Origin: Strigops habroptila
Lineage: Eukaryota > Chordata > Aves > Psittaciformes > Psittacidae
Length of the DNA stretch: 64,000 nt
Direction: 5' to 3'
NCBI RefSeq assembly: GCF_004027225.2
Contig: NW_022651106.1
Location: 1-64,000 of the forward strand
Shown here in pieces: positions 45,803 to 56,999 of the stretch. The notes beneath the pieces are model-generated. The model was not told the DNA's origin. It saw only the letters and a list, made by a program, of their open reading frames with translations, and did no database searches. Numbering within the stretch: the stretch's first letter is position 1; the number at the start of each line of letters is the position of its first letter. A program made the translations under genes and the position numbers.

Positions 45803-46188
45803 TTAGTAGCAGGTGACTTCGGAGTCGCTGAGGACCACGGAGACGTTGACCATGGTGGGTTTACCAAGGGTCTTGTCCAGGTTCTTCTGGATGAAGGTCA
45901 ATGGGATCCCGTCATGGCCAACGACGCAGGAGAAGGTGTCCCCTCGTTGCCATTCATCCACTGGGACCTTCAACATGCTATAGACGGTGAAGGCATCTCC
46001 TTCAGCTTTGGGACCAAAGGTGGAGAAGCTCTCGGAGGACACGGGGCGGTCTTGTTGGGTCCAAGTGACCAAGATGTCCTTTGGGCTGAAGCCTGTGGCC
46101 AAGCAGGTCAATGTGGCCGTCTCTTGGAGGACCAGCTCATCGGCGGGCGGCGGGAGGACATAGACCGATGGTGCCTTCGCTGTGGTGT
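45803..46188 (-). CDS. IGHA: IGHA CH4 exon with secretory tailpiece
   Basis: Acceptor TTCCTCCATAG; opens DTTAKAPSVYVLPPPADELV. Ig cysteines TLTCLATG and TFSCVVGH, Trp in VTWTQQD, VDEWQRGD motif. The tailpiece GKPTMVNVSVVLSDSEVTCY has the NVS sequon and penultimate Cys for J-chain-linked polymeric IgA. Internal donor CTTG-GTAAAC at 45865/45864 leads to M1. Bird IgA has four CH domains and no hinge; this exon fits that plan. The gene is opposite to mu and upsilon. Confidence 0.96.
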
Positions 46189-46199
46189 CTATGGAGGAA

Positions 46200-47470
46200 G
46201 GGGGAGAGAAGGTCAATGGGGGTGGGCTTGGACCTTTCCAATGGGGTTTAGGCCCTCCCAATGGACTTAGACCCTTCCAGTTGACCATCATCTCCCAGTA
46301 GACCATCCCCATTGGATGTCTCAATGGGTTTAGACTCTTCCAGTTGACTTAGACCCTTCCTATGGGCTTAGTTGACCATCATCTTCCACCAGAACAACCT
46401 CTTCCAATGGACTTAGACCCTTGCAATGGACTTAGACCCCACCAGTTGACCATCATCTCCCAGTAGACCATCCCCATTGGGTGTCCCAATGGGTTTAGAC
46501 CCTTCCAGTTGACTTAGACCCCTCCAATAGACCAAGATCTTCCTCTGGATTGACCTCTTCCAATGGGCTTAGACCTTTGCAATGGGCTTAGACCTTTCCT
46601 ATGGGCTTAGTTGACCATCATCTTCCACCAGACCAACCTCTTCCAATGGACTTAGACCCTTCCAGTTGACTTAGACCCTTCCCATAGACCAAGATCTTCC
46701 TCTAGATCAACCTCTTCCAATGGGCTTAGACCTTTCCAATGGCCTTTAGACCCCTCCAATGGACTTAGACCCCACCAGTTGACCATCATCTCCCAGTAGA
46801 CCATCCCCATTGGGTGTCCCAATGGGTTTAGACCCTTCCAGTTGACTTAGACCCTTCCCATAGACCAAGATCTTCCTCTAGATCGACCTCTTCCAATGGG
46901 CTTAGACCTTTCCAATGGCCTTTAGACCCCTCCAATGGACTTAGACCCCACCAGTTGACCATCATCTCCCAGTAGACCCTCCCCATTGGATGTCCCAATG
47001 GGTTTAGACCCTTCCAGTTGACTTAGACCCTTCCTATGGGCTTAGTTGACCATCATCTTCCACCAGAACAACCTCTTCCAATTGACTTAGACCCTTCCAG
47101 TTGACCATCATCTCCCAGTAGACCAACCCCATTGGATGTCCCAATGGGTTTAGACCCTTCCAATGGGCTTGGACTCTTCCAGTTGACCATCATCTCCCAT
47201 TAGACCAACCTCTTCCAATGGGCTTAGACCTTTCCAATGGCCTTTAGACCTCTCCAATGGATTTTGACCCCACCAGTTGACCATCATCTCCCAGTAGACC
47301 CTCCCCATTGGATGTCCCAATGGGTTTAGACCCTTCCAATGGGCTTGGACCCTTCCCATAGACCCACCTTGTCCAACCACCGCCATCCCCCTGCCCCAAC
47401 CCACCTCCCATTGGTGGCCACCACCATCCCCCCCCACCCATCCCCATCCATAGCGGGTGGCTCCGGAGCT
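46200..47470. repeat. Calpha3-Calpha4 intron minisatellite
   Basis: About 1.1 kb of nested units with CCAATGGGCTTAGACC, CCAGTTGACCATCATCTCCC and AGTAGACCATCCCCATTGG. Confidence 0.9.
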
Positions 47471-47481
47471 CCATGTCCTAC

Positions 47482-47798
47482 CTGTGTCCTTCTTGATGGA
47501 CCTGGTGATGGGTTCCTGGAGCTCCGGGACGTTGACGCTGCAGGAGAACGTCTCCCCGAGTTCCATTCCTCGGCGCAGATCTTCAAGGAGCTGCTGAGCC
47601 CATTGAGCCCATTGGGCAACTTCTCCACCTCCCCCGTGGTGACGTCCAATGGGCTCCCTTTGTCCCTGCTCCAGGAGAACGCCACGTCCTCGGTGGATTT
47701 GAGGTTGAGGACCACGCACGTGATGGTGGAGTTCTGCTTCAGGTACAGGTCCTCAAGGGCTGGCGGCAAGATGACGACTTCCACCTCGGGCTTCACAT
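47482..47798 (-). CDS. IGHA: IGHA CH3 exon, carries a 1-nt frameshift
   Basis: Acceptor ACCCCCTTTAG; opens DVKPEVEVVILPPALEDLYL. Ig Cys TITCVVLN, Trp in FSWSRD, sequon QNST and the extra Cys in KICAEEWNSG are normal. Then a G-run (plus-strand C-run 47554-47557) has four bases where five would keep the frame, and the matching ETFSCSVNVPELQEP with the second Ig Cys and the correct donor continues in the next frame. The exon is 317 nt; 318 would preserve phase. Either a sequencing/assembly error in a homopolymer or a recent inactivation of IgA on this haplotype. Everything else is conserved. Confidence 0.9.
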
Positions 47799-47929
47799 CT
47801 AAAGGGGGTTTGGAGGAGCTCAGGGTGGGCGCCGAGGCCCAAAGGGGGCACCAAGAGCTTCTCAATGGGGTTACGGAGGGGTGGAGGTGGCTCCGTCCAC
47901 CCGCGTCCACCCGAATGCCGTCAAATTTC

Positions 47930-48795
47930 CCCCCGATTTCCACGAGTTTCCCTCGAATCTCATCAGATTTCCCCCAAATTACCACGGATTTGCCTCGAAT
48001 TTCATCAGATTTCCCCCAAATTTGCCTCAAATTTCATCAGATTTCCCCAAATCCCCACGGATTTGCCTCCAATCTCATCAGATTTCCCCAGATTCCCACG
48101 GATTTGCCTCGAATTTCATCAGATTTCCCCAAATCCCCACGGATTTGCCTCGAATCTCATCAGATTTCCCCAAATTCCCACAGATTTGCCTCGAATTTCA
48201 TCAGATTTCCCCCAAATTTGCCTCAAATTTCATCAGATTTCCCCAAATCCCCACGGATTTGCCTCCAATCTCATCAGATTTCCCCAAATCCCCACGGATT
48301 TGCCTCGAATCTCATCAGATTTCCCCAGATTCCCACGGATTTGCCTCGGATTTCATCAGATTTCCCCAAATTCCCGCAGATTTGCCTCGAATTTCATCAG
48401 ATTTCCCCAAATTCCCACAGATTTGCCTCAAATTTCCTCAGTTTCCACCCATTTTCCCCCAAATTTTTCTCAATCTGCCTCAAATTTCATCACTTTCCAC
48501 CCAATTTCCACAAATTTTCCTCACATTTCCTCAGTTTCCCCCCGATTTCCCCAAATTTGCCTCAAACTCCCTCAAATTCCACGGATTTGCCTCAAATTCC
48601 CTCAAATTCCATGGATTTTCCTCAAATTTCCTCAGATTTGCCCCGATTTTCCCCAAATTTGCCTCAGATTTCCTCATTTCCCCTCGAATTTCCCCAAATT
48701 TACCTCAATTTGCCTCAAATTTCCTTTTTCCCCCCATTTCCCCGAATTCCACCAATTTCCCCCCAAATCTCATTCCTTTGCCCCTAATTCCACCC
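47930..48795. repeat. Calpha2-Calpha3 intron minisatellite A
   Basis: Units of 34-46 bp with CTCGAATTTCATCAGATTTC and CCCAAATTCCCACGGATTTG. Confidence 0.9.
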
Positions 48796-48799
48796 CTTT

Positions 48800-49455
48800 T
48801 CACCCCATCACCCACTTCCATCCATCTCCATCCACCTTCATCCACCTTCATCCACCTCCATCCACCTCCATCATCTCCATCATCTCCATCTATCATCCAT
48901 CTCCATCCACCTCCATCCACCTCCATCCATCTCCATCCTCCATCCACCTCCATCATCTCCATCCATCATCCACCTCCATCCACCTCCATCCATCTCCATC
49001 CATCATCCATCTCCATCCATCTCCATCCATCCATCTTCATCCATCCATCTCCATCCATCCCATCTCCATCCATCTCCATCCATCTCCATCCATCCATCTC
49101 CATCCATCCCATCTCCATCCATCTCCATCCATCATCATCCATCTCCATCCCTCACCCATCCGTCATCCATCATCTCCATCCATCTCCATCCACTGTCCAT
49201 CATCTCCATCCATCATCTCCATCCACCATCCATCATCTCCATCCATCATCTCCATCCACCATCCACCATCCACCATCCATCATCTCCATCCATCATCTCC
49301 ATCCACCATCCATCCATCTCCATCCATCATCCATCCCCATCCACCTCCATCCACCTCCATCATCTCCATCCACCTCCATCCATCTCCATCCATCTCCATC
49401 CATCATCCATCTCCATCCACCTCCATCATCTCCATCATCTCCACCATCTCCTCCC
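48800..49455. repeat. Calpha2-Calpha3 intron minisatellite B (CCATCCATCTCCATCATC)
   Basis: Purine-rich GGATGGAGATGATGG on the alpha coding strand; the same family as the array after Cupsilon4 at 63,420-64,000. Confidence 0.9.
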
Positions 49456-49467
49456 CCCCCCACCTAC

Positions 49468-49800
49468 CCAAGCAGAAGGTGCTGATGTTGAGGACCTCCG
49501 GGGTCTCCAGCGACGAGTGGGACACTCGGCAGGAGAACTCGGTGCCCGCGTCCCACTTGTCCCTGCTGACATTGACCGTGCTCCTCACGCTGGTGGCCAC
49601 GTCCCCGCCGCACTGCTCGCACGCGACGTCCTCCTGCTCCGCCTCCAGCGCCTCGTGGCTCTCCAGCCACTCCACCTTGGCTTCTTCTGCCCCCTTGCCC
49701 TCCACCAGGCACAACAAGAGGACCTCCTTCTCCGAGCCCTTCTGGTTGGGGTCGGCGAAGAGCCTGATGGACAACTGGGAGGCGGAACAGAGGTCGTCAC
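49468..49800 (-). CDS. IGHA: IGHA CH2 exon
   Basis: Acceptor CCCCCTTTAG; 111 codons, phase 1. It starts GDDLCSASQLSIRLFADPNQ. Ig cysteines LLLCLVEG and EFSCRVSH, Trp in VEWLESHE, DKWDAGTE motif; sequons NVSR and NIST. Extra cysteines are notable: DDLC at the start, a CEQC pair in the middle and TFCLG at the end, likely inter-chain or secretory-component contacts. Donor TTGG-GTAGGT. Confidence 0.95.
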
Positions 49801-49849
49801 CTAAAGGGGGACAAGGAGGTTATGGGGGGCTTGGAGAGAGGAGAAGCCA

Positions 49850-50715
49850 TAGTGGGTGTCCATTGACCCATAGTACGTGTCCATTGACCTATAGTGGGTG
49901 TTCATTGACCCATAGGAGATGTCCATCAACCTATAGGGGGTGTTCATTGACCCGTAGGAGATGTCCATCAACCCAAAGTAGGTGTCCATCAACCTATAGT
50001 GGGTGTCCATCAACCCATAGGAGATGTCCATCAACCTATAGGGGGTGTTCATTGACCCATAGGAGATGTCCATCAACCCATAGTAGGTGTCCATCAACCC
50101 ATAGTAGGTGTCCATTGACCCATAGTAGGTGTCCATCAACCCATAATGGTGTCCATTGACCCATAGTAGGTGTCCATTGACCCATAGTAGGTGTCCATCA
50201 ACCCATAGTGGGTGTCCATTGACCCATAGTAGGTGTCCATCAACCCATAATGGTGTCCATCAACCCATAATGGTGTCCATCAACCCATAATGGTGTCCAT
50301 CAACCCATAGTAGATGTCCATCAACCCATAATGGTGTCCATTGACCCATAGTAGGTATCCATCAACCCATAGTAGGTGTCCATCGACCCATAGGAGATGT
50401 CCATCAACCTATAGGGGGTGTCCATCGACCCATAATGGTGTCCATTAACCCATAGTAGATGTCCATCAACCCATAGAAGATGTCCATTGACCCATAGGGG
50501 GTGTCCATCAACCCATAGCAGATGTCCATCAACCCACCCAGATGTCCACCAAGCCATTGTATAAGGCTGGGACCAAGGCTTAGACCAAGGAGAACCCATC
50601 TAGATGTCCATCAACCCATAGTAGATGCCCACCAACCCATGTTAGGTGCCCACCAACCCATGTTAGATGCCCACCAACCCATGTTAGGTGCCCACCAACC
50701 CATGTTAGATGCCAC
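49850..50715. repeat. Calpha1-Calpha2 intron minisatellite
   Basis: About 40 copies of 21-bp CCATAGTAGGTGTCCATCAA units. Confidence 0.93.
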
Positions 50716-50723
50716 CAACCCAC

Positions 50724-51002
50724 CTACGAAGGTCTCCGTGGTGCTGCTTTGGGTGATGCTATGGTCCACCTGGCACTGGAAGGTCTCCCCCTTCACGCTG
50801 CTCGAGATGGTCAACTGGGAGCTGACGCTGTAGGAGCTCCCGATCAGTTGGATGGGGAAGGTCTCGTTGTCTCCATCCACTTCGGAGACCCAAGTGATGG
50901 AGATGGGCGTTGGGAAGAAGTCCTTGGCCAAGCAGCCAATGGAGATGGGCTCCGTGCAGTCACAGGGCACCAATGGGTAGACATTGGGAGCGGCGGCTGA
51001 TT
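50724..51002 (-). CDS. IGHA: IGHA CH1 exon
   Basis: Acceptor CTCCATTGCAG; with the G of J it reads ESAAAPNVYPLVPCDCTEPI. Ig cysteines SIGCLAKD and TFQCQVDH, Trp in ITWVSEV, sequon DNET. Two close cysteines, PCDC, could serve the light-chain bond. The phase-1 donor is GTAG-GTGGGT, chosen because the apparent earlier donor after TTC would break the frame into Calpha2. It is the 5-prime end of an inverted alpha gene, so VDJ can reach it only after inversion. Confidence 0.94.
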
Positions 51003-51034
51003 CTGCAATGGAGGAGAAGACACCATTGAGGAAC

Positions 51035-51570
51035 CCCAGGTCCTAAAGGGGAAGGTCAATGGAGGATGGAAGCAGAAGGACCTAAAGGAGAAGGTCAATG
51101 GAGGGTGGAAGCAGAAGGACCTAAAGGAGAAGGTCAATGGAGGATGGAAGCAGAAGGACCTAAAGGAGAAGGTCAATGGAGGAGGAAGCAGAAGGACCTA
51201 AAGGAGAAGGTCAATGGAGGAGGAAGCAGAAGGACCTAAAGGAGAAGGTCAATGGAGGATGGAAGCAGAAGGACCTAAAGGAGAAGGTCAATGGAGGAGG
51301 AAGCAGAAGGACCTAAAGGAGAAGGTCAATGGAGGAGGAAGCAGAAGGACCTAAAGGAGAAGGTCAATGGAGGAGGAAGCAGAAGGACCTAAAGGGGAAG
51401 GTCAATGGAGGGTGGAAGCAGAAGGACCTAAAGGAGAAGGTCAATGGAGGAGGAAGCAGAAGGACCTAAAGGAGAAGGTCAATGGAGGAGGAAGCAGAAG
51501 GACCTAAAGGAGAAGGTCAATGGAGGAGGAAGCAGAAGGACCTAAAGGAGAAGTGGGTTTGAAGGTGGCC
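51035..51570. repeat. Minisatellite, 38-41-bp unit, 5-prime of Calpha1
   Basis: About 14 units of GAAGCAGAAGGACCTAAAGG with AGAAGGTCAATGGAGGA. It is pyrimidine-rich on the alpha coding strand and holds no AGCT. Confidence 0.92.
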
Positions 51571-51749
51571 ACAAAGAGGAACCAGAAGGTCCATGACCCA
51601 AAGGAGAAGGTCAATGGGATGGGAAGTTCCTCCTCGAGCTGGTTCCCACCATCAGCTCCTCCTCTTTGGTGGTGTCCCCCCAGAGGGGTCAATGAGGGCA
51701 CCACAAGTGGTGGCGGCAGGAGGTGGAAGGTGCAACGGTGAGAGGGTGG

Positions 51750-52665
51750 AATTGGGCTTAAACTGGGCTTAAACTGGGCTTAAACTGGGCTTAAACTGGG
51801 GTTAAACTGGGGTTGAATTGGGGTTGAATTGGGCTTAAACTGGGCTTAAACTGGGCTTAAACTGGGGTTAAACTGGGGTAAAACTGGGCTTGAATTGGGG
51901 TTGAATTGGGCTTAAACTGGGCTTGAATTGGGGTTGAATTGGGGTTGAACTGGGCTTAAACTGGGTTTGAATTGGGGTTAAACTGGGCTTGAATTGGGGT
52001 TAAACTGGGCTTAAACTGGGCTTGAATTGGGGTTAAACTGGGTTTGAATTGGGGTTAAACTGGGGTTAAACTGGGCTTGAATTGGGCTTAAATTGGGTTT
52101 GAATTGGGATTGAATTGGGGTTGAATTGGGGTTAAACTGGGCTTGAATTGGGTTAAAACTGGGGTTTAACTGGGCTTAAACTGGGCTTAAACTGGGCTTG
52201 AATTGGGGTTGAACTGGGCTGGAATTGGGGTTGAATTGGGGTTGAATTGGGGTTGAATTGGGGTTAAACTGGGCTTGAATTGGGGTTGAACTGGGCTGGA
52301 ATTGGGGTTGAATTGGGGTTGAATTGGGGTAAAACTGGGCTTGAATTGGGGTTGAACTGGGCTTGAATTGGGGTTGAACTGGGCTTAAACTGGGCTTGAA
52401 TTGGGGTTGAACTGGGCTGGAATTGGGGTAAAACTGGGCTGGAATTGGGGTTGAACTGGGCTTAAACTGGGTTTGAATTGGGGTTAAACTGGGCTTGAAT
52501 TGGGTTAAAACTGGGGTTTAACTGGGCTTAAACTGGGCTTAAACTGGGCTTAAATTTGGGTTAAACTGGGCTTAAATTGGGGTTGAATTGGGGTTAAACT
52601 GGGTTTGAATTGGGGTTAAACTGGGCTTAAACTGGGCTTGAATTGGGCTTAAACTGGGCCTGCTC
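51750..52665. repeat. Minisatellite GGGCTTAAACTGGGGTTGAA
   Basis: About 75 units of 12-bp type alternating AAACTGGGCTT and GAATTGGGGTT. No AGCT motif, so a weak switch-region candidate. Confidence 0.92.
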
Positions 52666-52679
52666 CCTATCGGTTATTA

Positions 52680-53740
52680 GTCATTGATCCGATTGGTTAT
52701 TAGTGCTATTAATGGTCGATTCTATGGGTTATTAGCCCTATTAATCGCTGATTCTGTCAGTTATTAGTCCTAATAACTATCGAGGCCATTGATTATTGAC
52801 TCTATTGATTATGAATCATCGATTCTATTGGTTATTAGTGCTATTAGTCATTGATCTGATTGGTTATTAGTGCTATTAATGGTCGATTCTATGGGTTATT
52901 AGCCTTATTAATTGTTGATTCTGTCAGTTATTAGTCCTAATAACTATCAAGGACATTGATTCTTGAGCCTATTGGTTATGAATCATTGACCCTATTGGTT
53001 ATTAGTGCTATTAATGGTCGATTCTATCAGTTATTAGCCCTATTAATCGCTGATTCTGTCAGTTATTAGTCCTAATAACTATCAAGGCCATTGATTATTG
53101 AGCCTATTGGTTATGAATCATAGATCCTATTGGTTATTAGTGCTATTAGTCATTGATCTGGTTGTTATTAGTGCTATTAATGATCGATTCTGTTGGTTAT
53201 TAGCCCTATTAATCGTTGATTCTGCCAGTTATTAGTCCTAACAATCATCAATTCCATTGATAATTGATCCTATTGATGATCAGTCCTTTTAATTATTGAT
53301 TCTAATAGCTATTAGTGCTATTAACAATCAATTCCATTGGTTATTAGCCCTATTAATAATCATTTCTGTCAGTTATTAGTCCTAATAATTATCAGTTCCA
53401 TTGATTATTGACCATATTGATGATCAATCCCCTGGATTACTGAGCTTATTGGTTATCAGTCCTATTGATTATAAATTCTAATGGTTATTAGCCCTATTAA
53501 TCATCCATTCTATTGGTTATTAGCCCTATTAATCATCGATTCCATCAGTTATTAGTCCTAATAATTATCAATTCCATCGATTATTGTCCATATTAATGAT
53601 CGGTCCTATTAATAATCGGTTCTAATGCTTATTAGCCCTATTAATCATCGATTCTAATGGCTATTAGCCCTATTAATCATCGATTCCCTCAGTTATTAGT
53701 CCTAATAATTACCAATCCCATTGATTATTGACCCTATTGT
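52680..53740. repeat. Minisatellite GTTATTAGTCCTAATAATTA
   Basis: Units of 30-60 bp with GTTATTAGCCCTATTAATC; AT-rich; resembles in part the reverse complement of the 3.0-3.7 kb array. Confidence 0.85.
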
Positions 53741-53749
53741 GGTCTCTGT

Positions 53750-53885
53750 GGGTCCCTAGAGGTCTCTATGGGGCGCTATGGGGCTGCCCCACAGCAGGTG
53801 CCAGGCAGGAAGCAGGAAGTGGGGGGGGTGGGGGAAGGGCCCCATTGCAGCGTGTGTGGGGCAGAGCTGCCGCCATGCGGGTAAG
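53750..53885 (+). promoter_or_regulatory. GC-rich unique segment with splice-donor-like end, possible I-exon
   Basis: About 130 bp of non-repeated GC-rich sequence with an ETS-like CAGGAAGTGG and a donor-like CATGCGG-GTAAGG at about 53,875-53,886. It precedes the AGCT array as an I-exon precedes its switch region. No matching cDNA is available; the role is inference. Confidence 0.35.
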
Positions 53886-54099
53886 GCTTTCCCTATGGGC
53901 TCTATGGGGCTGGGGGTCCCTATGGGGCTCTATGGGGCTCTATGGGTCTCTATAGGGTTCTAAGTGTCTGTATGTGTCTCTGTGGGGCTCTGTGGGGCTC
54001 TGTGGGGTCTCTATGGGGCTCTATGGGGCTGGGGGGACTACGGAGTGGAGGTGGACTATGGGGTCTCTATGGGACAGAGAGTCTCTGTGGGGCAGGGGG

Positions 54100-56095
54100 T
54101 TGCTATGGGGCAGGGGCAGCTGAGCTGTAGAATGGTGTTCCTATAGGGCAGGGGTCCCTATGGGGCAAGGGTCGCTATAGGGCAGGGGGAGCTGAGCTGC
54201 TCTGTGGGGTTCCTATGGGGTAGGGGATCCTATAGGGCAGGGGGTCCCTATGGGGCACGGGATTCTATGGGGCGGGGGGACCTATAGGGGAGGGGATTCT
54301 ATGGGGCTGGGTCCAGCTGAGCTATACTATTGGGGTCCCTATAGTGTAGGGGCTCCTATGGGGCAGGGGGACCTATAGGGCATGGGTGCCTATGGGGCAG
54401 GGGATTCTATGGGGCTGGGTTCAGCTGAGCTATACTATTGGGGTTCCTATAGTATAGGGGTTCCCATGGGGCAGGGGATTCTATGGGGTAGGGGGACCTA
54501 TAGGGCAGGGGGACCTACGGGGCAGGGGATTCTATGGGGCAGGGGGACCTATAGGGCAGGGGATTCTATGGGGTAGGGGATTCTATGGGGCTGGGTCCAG
54601 CTGAGCTGTACTATTAGGGTCCCTATAGTGCAGGGGGACCTATGGGGCAGGGGTCCCTATAGGGCAGGGGATTCTATGGGGCTGGGTCCAGCTGAGCTGT
54701 ACTATTAGGGTCCCTATAGTGCAGGGGCTCCTATGGGGCAGGGGATTCTATGGGGCTGGGTCCAGCTGAGCTGTACTATTAGGGTCCCTATAGTGCAGGG
54801 GCTCCTATGGGGCAGGGGGACCTATGGGGCAGGGGATTCTATGGGGCTGGGTCCAGCGGAGCTGTACTATTAGGGTCCCTATAGTGCAGGGGATCCTATG
54901 GGGCAGGGGTCCCTATGGGGTAGGGGATTCTATGGGGCAGGGGGACCTATAGGGCAGGGGATTCTATGGGACAGCGGATTCTATGGGGCTGGGTCCAGCT
55001 GAGCTGTACTATTAGGGTCCCTATAGTGTAGGGGCTCCTATGGGGCAGGGGGACCTATAGGGCACGGGATTCTATGGGGCAGGGTCCAGCTGAGCTATAC
55101 TATTAGGGTCCCTATAGTGCAGGGGGACCTATGGGGCAGGGGATTCTATGGGGCAGGGGGACCTATAGGGCAGGGGATTCTATGCGGCAGGGTCCAGCTG
55201 AGCTATACTGTTAGGGTCCCTACAGTGCAGGGGCTCCTATGGGGCAGGGGTCCCTATGGGGCAGGGGGATTCTATGGGGCTGGGTCCAGCTGAGCTGTAC
55301 TATTAGGGTCCCTATAGTGCAGGGGCTCCTATGGGGCAGGGGGACCTATAGGGCAGGGGATTCTATGGACAGGGGGACCTATAGGGCAGGGGATTCTATG
55401 GGGCGGGGTCCAGCTGAGCTATACTGTTAGGGTCCCTATAGTGCAGGGGCTCCTATGGGGCAGGGGGACCTATAGGGCAGGGGGACCTATAGGGCAGGGG
55501 ATTCTATGGGGCGGGGTCCAGCTGAGCTATACTGTTAGGGTCCCTATAGTGCAGGGGCTCCTATGGGGCAGGAGGACCTATGGGGCAGGGAATTCTATGG
55601 GGCAGGGGGACCTATGGGGCAGGGGATTCTATGGACAGGGGGACCTATAGGGCAGGGGATTCTATGGGGCGGGGTCCAGCTGAGCTATACTGTTAGGGTC
55701 CCTATAGTGCAGGGGCTCCTATGGGGCAGGGGGACCTATAGGGCAGGGGGACCTATAGGGCAGGGGATTCTATGGGGCTGGGTCCAGCTGAGCTATACTA
55801 TTAGGGTCCCTATAGTGTAGGGGATCCTATGGGGCAGGGGTCCCTATGGGGCATGGGATTCTATGGGGCAGGGGATTCTATGGGGCTGGGTCTAGCTGAG
55901 CTATACTGTTGGTGTCCCTATAGTGTAGGGGCTCCCATGGGGCAGGGGATTCTATGGGGCAGGGGGACCTATAGGGCAGGGGGACCTACGGGGCAGGGGA
56001 TTCTATGGGGCAGGGGGACCTATAGGGCAGGGGGACCTACGGGGCAGGGGATTCTATGGGGCTGGGTCCAGCTGAGCTGCGCTATTGGGGTCCCT
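54100..56095 (+). repeat. AGCT-rich array, candidate switch region (Supsilon, possibly shared with Salpha)
   Basis: About 18 copies of CCAGCTGAGCTATACTATTA, each with tandem AGCT hotspots, set in GGGGCAGGGGGACCTATAGG units. The plus strand is G-rich, as expected for the RNA-like strand of a switch region transcribed toward Cupsilon. It lies 2.1 kb before Cupsilon1 and 3.1 kb before Calpha1 on the other side, and is the only AGCT-dense tract between them. Confidence 0.75.
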
Positions 56096-56099
56096 ATAT

Positions 56100-56950
56100 G
56101 GGGTCCCTATGGGGTAGGGGGGCCCCTCAGGGTGCCCATGGGTGCCCTTAGGGTGCCTATGGGTCCTTTTGGGGTCCCTATGGGTGCTCTTAGGGTGTCT
56201 ATGGGTTCCTTTGGGGTGCCTATGGGTGCTCTTAGGGTGTCTATGGGTCCCTTTGGGGTGCCTATGGGTGCTCTTAGGGTGTCTATGGGTCCCTTTGGGG
56301 TGCCTATGGGTCCCTTTGGGGTGTCTATCGGTCCCATTGGGGTCCCCATGGGTGCCCTTAGGGTGCCTATGGGTCCCTTTGGCGTCCCTCGGGGTGCTCT
56401 TAGGGTGCCTATGGGTCCCTTTGGCGTCCCTCGGGGTGCTCTTAGGGTGTCTATGGGTGCTGTTAAGGTGCCTATGGAGCCCTTGAGGTCCCATTAGGGT
56501 CCCTATGGGTGCCATTAGGGTGCCTCTGAGTCCCTTTGGGGTGCCTATGGGTGCTCTTAAGGTGCCCACGGAGCCCTTGAGGTCCCATTAGGGTGCCTAT
56601 GGGTGCTCTTAAGGTGGCCATGGAGCCCTTGAGGTCCCATTAGGGTGCCTATGGGTGCTCTTAAGGCGCCCATGGAGCCCTTGAGGTCCCATTAGGGTGC
56701 CTATGGGTGCTCTTAAGGTGCCCACAGAGACCCTGAGGTCCCATTAGGGTGCCTATGGGTGCTCTTAAGGTGGCCATGGAGCCCTTGAGGTCCCATTAGG
56801 GTGCCTATGGGTGCTCTTAAGGCGCCCATGGAGCCCTTGAGGTCCCATTAGGGTGCCTATGGGTGCTCTTAAGGTGCCCACAGAGACCCTGAGGTCCCAT
56901 TAGGGTGCCTATGGGTGCTCTTAAGGCGCCCATGGAGCCCTTGAGGTCCC
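56100..56950. repeat. Minisatellite GGGTGCCTATGGGTGCTCTT
   Basis: Two phases: 20-30-bp units to 56,470, then 55-60-bp units ending GAGGTCCCATTAGGGTGCCT. G-rich on plus, no AGCT. Confidence 0.9.
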
Positions 56951-56999
56951 ATTATGATGCTCTTAAGGTCCTCTGAGGGTTCCTTGTGGTCCTTTATGG

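Noticed and set aside
47339-50159. Plus-strand open frames of 482-764 residues across the alpha gene
   Set aside because: They are antisense to Calpha3 and Calpha2 or made of TTTGCCTCGAATTTCATC and CCATC repeats.
51750-53740. TTAAACTGGG and TTATTAG arrays as Salpha
   Set aside because: Position is right, but they lack AGCT hotspots; kept only as repeats.
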